Source of the DNA: Siniperca chuatsi | Lineage: Eukaryota > Chordata > Actinopteri > Centrarchiformes > Sinipercidae | DNA: 64,000 bases | NCBI RefSeq assembly: GCF_020085105.1 | Contig: NC_058058.1 | Location: 4,922,214 to 4,986,213, forward strand | Direction: 5' to 3' | Made by a program: the position numbers and the translations under genes | Shown here: piece by piece, positions 38,176-49,580 of the stretch | Layout: every line of letters begins with the position of its first letter | Numbering within the stretch: position 1 is the stretch's first letter | The notes under the pieces: generated by a model | Seen by the model: the letters and a program-made list of their open reading frames with translations, nothing else | Databases searched by the model: none | What the model was told of the DNA's origin: nothing

Positions 38176-39004
38176 CAGGTCCTTCTCGTTCACGCCCTTA
38201 AAGACTTGTGGAAGATTTACACATTCTTAAAAGGTTTGGACTCCCCAAACTAGCTTTTTGTGACCTGCAGCAGTCCATTGAGTAACTTTGCTTTTCTCTG
38301 TAATTATTTTCAGAAAAATGCAGTAAGTGACTGTCAGTAAGTAAGAACAATTAACAAGCTTTGAGAAGCCCTGGAGAAAAATATTTTGCCTATAAGACCT
38401 GGTCCATAAGACCAAGTGACCTTATTTTATGGTGAATCTGTTTCAGCACAAACACAATTTCTCAAATACTGACACAAAGGGTTTTACATTGTTATAGAGG
38501 ATGGAGAAACTACTATCCTCAATTTAGCAAAATTCTCTCTGGTGTCTGCTTTAAATGCTCAGAGTAAATAATAGCTTGTATTATTGGAAGTAAAAGCGTT
38601 AGTTTCCATATTATTCAAACCCCAGTCTGTTGTTGTTACATTGCATTGTGGTCCAACTGCTCCTGTGAGCTCTGCTGGATTATTTAATGTATGGATTGCT
38701 GATAAAAAATGGTGCCCCACAAAGAAGCCCCTCACCTTTTGATTCAAAATAAAAACATGCAGTGAACTTTCGATGTTTTAGATCTCTGAAGCATTTTCTG
38801 CTGTCAGATTCCACTAAAGCTGCTGGAAAAATCCAGAGGTTACGGTGGCATTGTCCACGTTCTAGATGAGTGTATCTACAGGGAGAAACATACAGGAAAT
38901 CAGACTACTGACTGGTGCCCACAGAGTCAAGTTTGGGGAAAGATGGCCTTTACAGGTGCAGTGTTGCACGGTCGAGCTGTTTCACTGTTGTGTTTTCTCT
39001 TCAT

Positions 39005-39720
39005 GTGATGGAAACTGGGACTTGGGACGTCCATACTGGAATTCTCAAAGTTAAAGGACACTGTTGATACTCTTTATATTTACTTTTTAATAGACATGGT
39101 ATATTTTACACATGCGCACAATTTGTTGATTTATTTGCCAAATCATAATACAATATAGGTGACAACAAGCAAAAAAAAAAAAAGTAATCCTTTACTCATT
39201 GGTGTACTTAATAGAGTATAATATTAATGTAATATTTTTGTTATCACACGTGAGAGATAAAGACTGGGAATTTTTTATTTGACCATATTTTACAGCTGAC
39301 AGCTCAAACAGAACTAATTCATCAGTGTCATCAGTTCAACATCGTGTTCATTTCTACAATTTTCTACAAATTTAGGGAAAGTTGTAAGGTATCAAGGTGA
39401 TAAAATAATGTACAGTATGTTTTATGAGATGTTACAGAGGGTTTAAATGAGAGAAACTGATTACTCTAAGCATTTGCAACAAACCCAGAGAGATTTTTGC
39501 TGAATCTCATCAGACCTGTTTAGCAGCATCATGCTACCTCTCCATCCCAGGGTAGAAAAAGCATGGGTTCATAAAATCAGTATGCATAAAATCAAACACT
39601 TATTTCTTGATTCCAATCTACGCTGATGTACAAAAAGGCACAAATCCTTCCTGTTACAGTGGACATATATGGACATTACTGGACTGCCCCTTTGATACAC
39701 CACATGTACACAATGCTGTT
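39005..39720. repeat. Right-hand copies of the 23.8-24.4 kb repeats (one inverted, one direct)
   Basis: 39005-39260 is an inverted copy of 23830-24110. 39284-39710 contains direct matches to 24305-24430 (ATTTTACAGCTGACAGC, then GGACATTACTGGA and TTTGATACACCACATGT). Confidence 0.7.
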
Positions 39721-40003
39721 CTGTACATAAAACAAACTGTTGTTTCTGTTTTAAAGAAATTTATGTTTTTAAATCTTGAGAAGCCCCCTCTCATTCCCAA
39801 TATTTAGGAATGTATGGATTTCCTGGTCACTTCACTGTTGAAAAAGGATGCTTTCATCACCTATTCCTAATAAATCATTGCTAAAAGCATATCAATATGT
39901 CAATTGGTCTCCCATTCCATTCATGAAGTCAAAACTGCAGCTATTGGTGACACATTTAGAAAGAGAAAAGTTGAGAAACTAATCAAATGTTACTGGGTGA
40001 GCG

Positions 40004-40290
40004 ATCTAATCAACATGTGAGCGTCAGAGTTTGGATGTGTCCCATTCTCCCTGATGGGAAATGAATGAATTGTTCACAATCTAGGAGTTGACCCTTGACC
40101 CCATGAAGACAGAACGATTAGTAACATGGTTTGATTTGATTAAAACTTGAGTAAAAAGTTACTCTGAGTAAATCTTTGTTGTTGTACTTTAGTAGTTTGT
40201 AGAAATGCATCATATGGTTTCAAATATTTCATTTTCCAGTTGAGCAGGTTCCCCTCTATGATCTCTGCTGTTTTTCACCTCTGTTTTCTT
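40004..40290. repeat. Repeat block R, right copy
   Basis: Direct copy of 21924-22260, with a small deletion where the left copy has GAGGCTGTAAAGACTTCACT. Confidence 0.75.
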
Positions 40291-40420
40291 TGCAGATATA
40301 TATCAGTCCTCCTCTTTCACACGCCCATCACTGGACTTAAAATAGCAACCTTTGACATGTTTATCCTGAGGGGGTTTCAGGTGCAATTACAGAAACCAGT
40401 TTGTGCAAATGTCGTGGCTA

Positions 40421-41264
40421 ATGCACGATGAAATAATTAACAAAATTATAGACTATAGGATGGCTGAATGCAAAGAATGCAGGACAATATTTCCAGTTTG
40501 GTTTACATTTTCACTGTTGGTGTAGCTATCAGTATTGTAGGCTTATCAGTAGTTAATCTTATTTGTAGTCATCAAGTAACTGAGACTCTAAGCTTGTCTT
40601 TTCCATACACCAAGGATGACTTTGGAAAATTCAATCAGCAAGACAGAAATATTAAGTTATTTCTTATTAAGTTATCATGATATGAAATTTAGGCCACATT
40701 GCTTACCACTTGTAGGCATACACAAGCAATACATCAGAGTATTTTTAGCTGTACAAAGGTTTCATCTTTCTTCTGTACGAAAACATTTAGTGTAGAATTG
40801 TCTGCAGTTTTATACACGAGGCCCCAGGGGTTGTAGATGTTCCTCTACTTTGGTTTCCAATCTTAAAAGTTAGTGTTAGAAAGTCATTCCAATAGTGTTC
40901 ATAGCTTATTGTAGAGTGCATCCACCCCAAGTTGGTGCTGTGAGATCTTAAGTTGTAAAATGAACCAAAAAAATGAAAATAAAATAAGAATAAACAAGCA
41001 CAAATAAAATATTCTGTGGACTAAGCTTTTAAGAGGCTCTCATACAGATTGTGTATGGCTTTGACTGTGGCATGTTCTTGGTCCGTGACTGCCTCCAGGC
41101 CACTGAGGTTTTCACAGGACACGGTCAGTCTTTTTTTTATATCCAAACAAAAAAAAGGGTGTAAACCCGCCAACTTGAACCTGCAAACAAATTAGGAACA
41201 TAATCAAAGTGGATGAACTACTAAAATGAGAGCAATTTATGCTGTCAGTGGCAGACAACAGGGT
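40421..41264. repeat. Segmental duplication, block H, right copy
   Basis: Nearly identical to 20121-20970 in the same direction and begins inside the Harbinger-like MITE, so the left terminus of that MITE is absent here while its right terminus (near 40824) is kept. Confidence 0.85.
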
Positions 41265-41753
41265 AGATCCCTGAAATGCCCCAAAGCCTTGTGGTGCCTT
41301 TTGACCACGCCCCTGAGCTGGTCAAACAGTTTGGCCTACCAACTCTATTAAATAGTGGTCAATAGATGCCAAACATACAGTTTATTGAAAGTGAAATGAA
41401 CGGCTTAGGAGAATGTAAATTTTGTCAGAATACCGCCACCATGAAGCCAAATAACTCAAAACCTCACAGACCTCCTTGCTATTGTAGTACACATGAATAG
41501 TTTGGTGCAGATCGGACAAAGAGATCACAAGTAACAAATTACTTCCTGCATATCTTGCATGCAACACATATGTGTCGCATGCAAGATATGCAGTTTCATC
41601 GTAGAGCCCGGCTTTCCAGCTGAAAGGGGAAAATAAAAATGCATTATTATTCAGTTACTCTTTCTATTACAGTTTGACATTACGTGGGAATAGCATTAAC
41701 TTCTGGATGACTAAGCGTAAAGTTAGATATCTGAGGGGAAACTAAACAAAAAC

Positions 41754-42468
41754 AAGGGTGACATTAAACACTTATTAACTAATTGCAATTAAAGAGTGTG
41801 ATACTGATCGTATTAGCCTAGTTCACTCAAAGCCATTGGAATGTACAGCGGGCCAATTTACAGCTCCGTTAGGAATACAGGTGCACCCTTTTGTCAAGGT
41901 ACAGCTGTACCATTCCTAGTGTCTCTGTCTGTTTGACCCCTGTTGGCCTCCGAGGAGCCTCCAATCAGGAACTGACACACCTGCTACTCACCTGCTGTTA
42001 CCCATCTGCTCTCCATCCACCAATCAGCACCTGGCAGTATACATACCTGGCTCTTCTCACCAGTCTTTGCCAGCTCGCCTGTTTACCTACGTGGTATTAC
42101 GCATCAGCCTCAGGATCTGTGAAAGAGTCTCTTGCTTGTTTTTCTGAACCCCTGACTAACTTTCTGAATTCCTGTGTCCAGGCTCACCTCGTCTACCGAC
42201 ACCGATCTCCAACCCTTCACCGGCTCCTCCAGCAACCGCTTACCACAGATTCTCTGCTGCTCCACCTCAGCCTGCTGTCCTCGCTCCGCCCGCCTGCTCT
42301 CACCAGTCCCTCGCCAGCCAGCCGTCATCGCCTAGTCCACCGTCTCCCGGCGTTTCCCTCTACACACCTGGTGTCTCTTAGCGTTTACAATAAACTGAAA
42401 CTAATCACTCCATCTCTCTCGGTGTAAGTCGTGCTTTTAAGTCCAGAATCTCCGTGTATCGTAACACC
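41754..42468 (+). mobile_element. LTR-like element (possible solo LTR)
   Basis: The first 288 nt match 21291-21578. Downstream are AGTATACATA (TATA-like), AATAAACTG near 42389 and an end reading GTAACA. This promoter plus poly(A) order is typical of LTRs, and no internal retroviral gene adjoins. Target duplications were not identified, and the long open frame 41891-42427 has no recognisable content. Confidence 0.45.
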
Positions 42469-42486
42469 TTTAAACTTTTTTCTGAC

Positions 42487-42772
42487 TAGGGCTGGCCTCT
42501 CATAGTCGATTAATTGGTCGCTTTGGTCTTCATTGATCAACACTTTGTTAGTCGATGAGTCGCTTTAAATGTTTGTTGGTTTTTCGTACTCAATTTGCCT
42601 AATTATTTCCTGAAAATGTATAAGCATGTCTCTGGTAAGCACTAGATTTAAAGAGGTACTTCAACATGACTGCATATGGGAAACACAATTTTACAGATTT
42701 GTCAATAAAATAAACTCATTGACTATTGACTTATTTATTATTAGACTATCTCTTCAGTCGAGGACAGCCCTA
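42487..42772. mobile_element. hAT-like MITE
   Basis: The left end TAGGGCTGGCCTCTCATAGT and the right end (reverse complement TAGGGCTGTCCTCGACTGAA) are imperfect inverted repeats of a familiar hAT type. 286 bp, no coding capacity. Confidence 0.65.
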
Positions 42773-42957
42773 CGACCTGTAAACTTAAATAGTATAATAA
42801 ATAGTTTACACCGATAGCGACACCCCTGACTGAGAATCCCTGACTCTGCCTCCTGGATTGGAGACATTTTGCTTATGCTGGACACTAAGATAAAGGATGT
42901 GGGCTGAACAGAGAGATGTCAGGTGTTCCCACAGATGATGTATGTCATCAACTTGAG

Positions 42958-43656
42958 CCAACATTTAAAAAAATATCGAATCATTTACAGTACACATCAC
43001 TAAACAAATACTGCCATCCACTGGCTACCTGTCACAACATATCAAGCCTGTTGCAACAAATCTTGGTGTCCTGTTTGATAACAATTTATGTTTTGAGCAA
43101 CATATCACTAAGCTTAACTGTCCAATCATGTTTCTATCACATCAGAAACAATGCAAAAATCCAATCTATTCTAAATCTTAGTGATGCAGAAACTGTTGTG
43201 CATGCTTTTATCTCCTCACGCCTCGATTATTGTAACAGCCTGTTCACTTGTCTTAATCAAAAAACTTTGACACGACTGCAGACTGTACAAAACTGAGCTG
43301 CTCGGCTGTTAACCAGGACCAAGAAGTACGACCACATCACACCTGTTTCAGCCTCTTTACATCGGCTCCCTGTTTGATTTAGGATTGATTTTAAAATCTT
43401 GCTGATTACTTTTAAGGCTCTTCATGGCCTGGCTCCAGATTATATTTTAGACCTTGTAATCCCTTATGAACCTTCACATAGTTTGAGATCTTCGGGCGAG
43501 GGTCTCCTGTCTGTTCCTGAGTCCAGGATGAAAACTAAGGGGGACAGAGCTTTTGCTATCAGGGCCCCGAGGCTCTGGAACAACTTGCCTGAAGATATTA
43601 GTTGTCTGAGTCAGTGTCTTCGTTTAAGTCTCTTCTCAAAACACATTTTTATCTGA
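42958..43656 (+). mobile_element. L2-like LINE 3' fragment with two in-frame stops
   Basis: One frame reads HAFISSRLDYCNSLFTCL, then after a stop AARLLTRTKKYDHITPV, and after a second stop FRIDFKILLITFKALHGL, GLLSVPESRMKTKGDRAF and LWNNLPEDI. This is the C-terminal third of the reverse transcriptase typical of the fish L2/CR1/Jockey group. It is dead by stops and 5' truncation. Confidence 0.85.
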
Positions 43657-43750
43657 AAGCAGATCCTGATTTTTACCTGAACTGGCTGTTTTTTTTATTG
43701 CTTTTGTGTGTTTTATTTCTTTATATTTCGTCTATTTAAGTTGTCTATAA

Positions 43751-43782
43751 ACCTAACCTTTACCTTAACCCTAACCTTAACC
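43751..43782. repeat. Short telomere-like degenerate repeat
   Basis: ACCTAACC, TTACC, TTAACCCTAACC, TTAACC in tandem, a degenerate match to (CCCTAA)n of about 32 nt. Confidence 0.5.
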
Positions 43783-44026
43783 AAAGTGGCGACGTCACCT
43801 CTCACCTTACAATAAAACAGAGATGAAGAAAAATGTTTGTGATCATCGATTTTAGAAGTTATAATGAATTTCAACTAAATGCAACGATATGCCTTAATTC
43901 TAGCAATGACCTGCAGCGCATAAGTCACGTGATCACTGCCTCCCGGCACGCTATTACGTGGGTTATATACGAATTATAGTACATTACTTTTCGTAAGTAG
44001 GAAAACTGAATGAGGACAGCCTGATC

Positions 44027-44185
44027 AGAGGGAGTTCATCCTCCACGGCTTTGCGCGGAGGAATGACAGTGGAAGACATTTGCACTGCAGCTTCATGGTC
44101 TTCTCCTTGTTCTTTGATCCGCTTCTATCTGCGGGATGTCTCCTTCTCTATGACTCACTCTGTACTGAGAGTTTTGTCGGAGTGA
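44027..44185 (+). mobile_element. DIRS-type retroelement fragment: C-terminus of a tyrosine recombinase
   Basis: The frame 44027-44185 reads RGSSSSTALRGGMTVEDI, then AASWSSPCSLIRFYLRDVS and THSVLRV before a stop. This is the C-terminal part of DIRS-like tyrosine recombinases, with the RFY segment holding the nucleophilic tyrosine. The upstream domains are absent. It sits 300 nt before the ATG of class I gene 2, and the sequence between (to about 44450) may be the rest of the same element's 3' end. Confidence 0.65.
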
Positions 44186-44482
44186 TTGTTCTCAGGGGAT
44201 TCGGTTATGCGCTCTCCCTCCTGCCTGTCGGCGCACGGAGAGCTGCCCTTTGTCCCCACTCCGCCCCTCGCTGGACTGTTACTGCGTCTCTGCTTTGTCA
44301 CAACACTTATTTATTCCCAGCCCCCCTCATGGAGAATATTGTATATTATTTTATGGCGGCACCATATCCTGCTTCGTCCTTATCACACTAGCGACAGCCT
44401 TAGAGGGCGAAGTCTATACTCAGAATCTGGAGTTGCGATACGCAACTAACGTCTTTAACTCACACGTCTTTATCAGAACAAG

Positions 44483-47400
44483 ATGAAAAAGTTATTTTTG
44501 TTGCTTCTCTTCTGTCACGTTTCATCACCAGGTAAGATCACATTTTACATATTTACTTTACGCTCTTTGCATTTTGCTCCTGCGTAGCTCCAGGACACTA
44601 ATTTAGTTTCACTAGTTTCACAACTTTATCAGACTGTGTTTCAAATGAATCATATATTTGTGATGAGTGTGATGATGATGATGATGATGATGATGTGTGT
44701 ATATTTGTAGTGAATGTATAAACCTTGTTGTCCTGCAGTGAAACACACCCTGAAGTTTTTCTACACTGCATCTTCTGGAGTCCCAAACTTCCCAGAGTTT
44801 GTGGCAGCTGCACTGGTTGATGACCTTCTTGTGGGTTACTGCGACAGCAACAAAAACATAGTAGAACCAAAACAGGACTGGGTGAAAAAATTATTCGAAG
44901 ACGATCCTCAGCACTTGAAGCTTTACATTGGAGAGTGTGTCGAGAATCAGCCAAACTCCTTAAAAAAGAGGATGGATAATTTGAAGCAGCGCTTCAACCA
45001 AAGTGGAGGTACAGTAGTTATGTATTATGTTATATTTCACTTTTTACTGCTCAGCTGTTCTGCATCTTAGTTGTAAAGTAAAGTGACCGTCTACAGGGTT
45101 GTATAATAATCAGGACGCCGCCATCGCATCGGCTTGCCAACAGGGGCCCGATGCACCAGTATGGCTGACTGGCCCAGGGGACACCTGCAGGGCCAGGGTA
45201 ATAACCTCCGATAGGAAGTGTGCCCGTGGCCGCGGGAGCGCGCATGCATTGGGTGAAGGTTGACTTTCATTACTACGCTTCGATTTCGCCTGAGTAAATG
45301 AAAAATTTTACCACGGAGTCAATTACTTGGTCATTGTATGTGACTCTTTGGAAGCTAGATCCAGACACGCTGCAACCTTTTGTGAGGAAGTTGTTCATTC
45401 AAACAGCTGCGGAAGATAAAATCAAGATGACTGTAACCTGTAAACACGTTGCTCGCCTCACTTAGCCTGCATCTACCTGACTCGAAATGTACACTGAACT
45501 GAATGGAGTATTGTAAACAATATTTTGTCCTTGTAATCCACGTTTATATTGCAAATGATAGCCTGCCTTTGGATATTGTTGTAATTGTTTCTGAATCCCC
45601 CCCATAAAGGCTAAATAATAATAATCATAATAATCATCATAATGATAATGCATTGTCATTAAATATCACTTTTCATAACACAAAGCGATTAAGGTAGGCT
45701 ACTTCTACTACCAGGCTGGACATCTGCCAAAATATGCAATCATAATGCACAGATGATGGCCTACTATCAAGTATTTTATTTTGTGTATACTTCACATCAT
45801 GCTTAATAACCTTGGTGAATAGAAAGCTTTAATAATTCACAGCTACAAGGAAGCCAGAAACCAGTTTCAGAGTGAGCGTTCAGAATATGTGCCCTTCATA
45901 GTATTTTTGTCATGGTTTCTGGTGGGGTTGCGTTTTGTGGAGGGCCAAAAATGCAATCTAAAATAATTTGTATCCCACTCTAACTTTTGCTAGGAAAGAA
46001 GAAACTTCACCATATTCACCAAGGTTATCAGGCATGATGTGAAGTATACACAAAATAAAATACTGCGGTTAGGTATTACATCTGTCAGCCTCTCTCCCAG
46101 CCAATTACTTTTGGTCCAGTTGATTCTAACTTTACCTGGGCCCTGTGCATGAATTGTATTAATGACAAGTTAGGACTTCGCATTACCAAATGAAAGACAA
46201 ACCATTTTTCTTGCACAAGGATTTAATGAAGGATTAAAACCTACAAAAATTAAAGGTGCTATTGATAACATCCAGCCACCAGATGGTGCACTCCCCCTCC
46301 CCGCTTCCATTCAAGTGGTTCCCAGTTCGTTGCACAACCTGCATATCTCATGGTCGAGTGGTCAGCAGATTTACAGTAGTTCTGAACTTTAATTTACCTT
46401 CAACATGACACATTGGTAATATATTGGGATCCCACGTCCACTCTGTTCTTAAAGAAGAGCGACCGTCTTTTCATAAGCGGACCAGTCCGCCACTGGCCCG
46501 GACGGACCCTGGCCCACTTCTAAATCCCCTCTGATACGCATCTTCATTATAACTTTACATTGCTTGAGGGAACTATAAAGTTAGGTAACTGGACGCAACC
46601 GTCACTTGTGCTAATGTAGCTCCTCAGCGATTGAAGCTGTTATTTTTTTTAATTTTGACAATCTAACCGGTGAAAATACATTAGTTAAGGTTGTAAGGAC
46701 TATGACTGTCGGTAGTTGTTGTTTATTTTGTTTAAATATGCAGAACTGTAATTTTATGGGTTATTGTTGTTTGGACTATTAAGCTAAGATAGCTAATATG
46801 TGCTAATGTCAGGGTCCAGAACGGACAATACACACCAACTGGCAACTATACCACGTGATACCGACGGCGTTATACTATTGGCTCACAAGCCTTGTTAGAA
46901 GCAGGAACCAAACGTCAGACATCTCACACAGAGATAAACAAAAAATTCATCATCAAATTTTTTTAAATGATTAATTCACAATCAAAGTGATACCTTTATT
47001 CTGCACCTGTCTAAAAGCTCTGTGGATGTTTATTTTTTTTTAATATTCGTCTACGTAAAAATATTATCAGTAGAACTTTTAAACAGCTGTATTGTCCAAT
47101 TGGAATTAATATTACACTAGTGGCATATAGTATACTATTATATGAATTTATATGAATATACTAACATTATTATAGTTCATTTATTAATAATGTAATAACA
47201 TACTATTATATTATCATTTTACTAAAAGTTATTGTTATAAATTTTGTTCGATAATCTTGTTGTTGTGTGGCTTGGGTTGTTTGGGTGGTCGTGTTTTGCG
47301 GGAGGGGGCGGGGGGGTACGGTGGGCCGGTCTGAGTCAAAAGGTCCAGGGCCATTTTTCAATCCCAGTCCAGCCCTGCCTGCTGCTGGTTACACTTGTTT

Positions 47401-49506
47401 GCTGGGCCTGTTCAACACAAGCTCATTCCCATCCTGAGATAAAGTAATTCAAAACCTCAATTAATAGATAAAATATCCTCACAATTACACACATACACAG
47501 GAAGAGTAAAAGCTGGAATACAAGACATCCTTCATTTCCTGCATTGATCTGTCAGATACCTGGCTCTAAAAACTGCATTGGATAATTGTCTGTACAGGTG
47601 TTATTTCAAGAATCCTCACACCCGACTTGTCATCTAAAGTTTTGTGTTGCTGCTTAATACTTAAAAATTAGTTTCATAGTATAAGATCTGACTAATAAAA
47701 TCAAAATCTTTAAAATTAAACAGAAAATGAAGAATTTCTATAACACATAATGTTTGTCGTCAAATATTAGATAGCCAGGCAGACAGCCAAGTTTTACAGT
47801 CAAAGAGAAACTTCGGTACCTGGCTCTAGAAACTGCAGCTGCCTTGATCTGATGAGGTTATCGTTGCTGATGTTATAAAGAATGACATATGACAAAAGAC
47901 ATAAAGAAAAAGTGCACTGATTATCTGCTCTTGAATCATGAGCACACCACAAGACTGGAAGAATAGCAGTGCATCATGAAATGCACAATATTGTTTAGAT
48001 CATCTTTCCACTGGAGATATCATCTGTACATCATGTTAATTGCAGTCTCTGTTTCTGTCTCTGTCTCTCAGGTGTCCATGTTTTACAGAGGATGAACGGC
48101 TGTGAGTGGGATGATGAGACTGGAGAGGTTACGTACGGTTTTAATCAGTATGGTTATGATGGAGAAGACTTCATATCATTCGACCTGAAGACATTGACAT
48201 GGATCGCTCCGAAACCACAGGCTTTCAACACCAAACTGAGATGGGATGCTGAGAAAGCTAGAATAAAATATATTGAGAATGACCTCACTGAGATTTTCCC
48301 TGAGTGGCTGAAGAAGTATGTGGCCTTTGGGAAGAGCTCTCTGCTGAGAACAGGTAGAATCACATGACCTGATGTAGTTTCATGGACACAACAATGTTCA
48401 TATCGCTCAGACTGAACTGCCATTGTATTATCACTCCAGTCAGTCTGACATTACCTTCTTTTTAACCGTTTTCTGTGGCGGTAAGATTTGATTTAGCCCT
48501 AACCAATCAGTAGAGACGGACATTTTTGGGTGCCCTGACATTACTTTCAGTCAAAGCTGAGACTGTGATAGCCAGTGCACAGTTAGCATGAGTCAGTTCA
48601 CAGAGTTTCAAAATAGAAATTGTTCCGCTGAACTTTGACACTGTGATCGACTGCTTTGCTGTAAACCATAAAAACAGGTGGATCCTTCTTCTCTGACTGT
48701 AGTGAGTTTCTTTAGTGGTGGTGTAGTTCCCTTCTCTGTCTATATACAGACAGTGTGGTGGTTGTGTAGCAAATGGGTTGTTATTTAGTACTGTCATATG
48801 TTCTTATAGCTCATAAGATGGGTGTATGGGCCTGTATTGGCCCTCAGAGGAAAAAAACCTTTTGCTATGATTTACATCAAAGTCTATATTAGTTTTAGCA
48901 TTATTAGCCATCTAACGCCATCATCAGGTCTTTGAATAAAATGTTAATAAGATGTATCCATTTCAATAAATCCAATTTATGATATCGGTTATCAGTTTTT
49001 ATATCTGCAAAACTAATGACATTCACATCCGCCTCAGTTATACTTTATGTTTATTGCTAATTAGGAAATATTAGCATGCTAACATGCAGAACTCAGATGG
49101 TATTATACCTGCCAAACATCAGCATGCTGGTATCATCATTGTTAGCATACTAACATTAGCATTTAGCACAAAGCACTGCTGTACCTCAGTACAGCCTCAC
49201 AGAGCTGCTAGCATGGCTGTAGACTTTAGTCTTGTTGTGTGTACTTACTTATTTATGTTGCTTGGATTTTCACACCTTCTGTCATTGACTGAGCTCCCTT
49301 TAAGGTTGGCCAGCCTCAATTATCTACCACTGCTACTGATACTGACACTCGCTGTGCATACAGCTGTGATATTTTTCAACTAACACACATACAGTATGTC
49401 TTTAACTGCTTCTCTGTTTCTTATCTTGATTTCTCCCTACTGAATTTCTTCATCTTTCTTTTACCTTTCTTTCCTTTCATGTTCACCCTTTCTCGTCTTT
49501 CTATAC

Positions 49507-49580
<74 letters not shown>

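Noticed and set aside
41891..42427. 178-codon open frame in the LTR-like region
   Set aside because: Serine/leucine/proline-rich without domains; its start is duplicated in the truncated copy at 21291-21578, and it overlaps TATA-like and poly(A)-like signals of a repeat.
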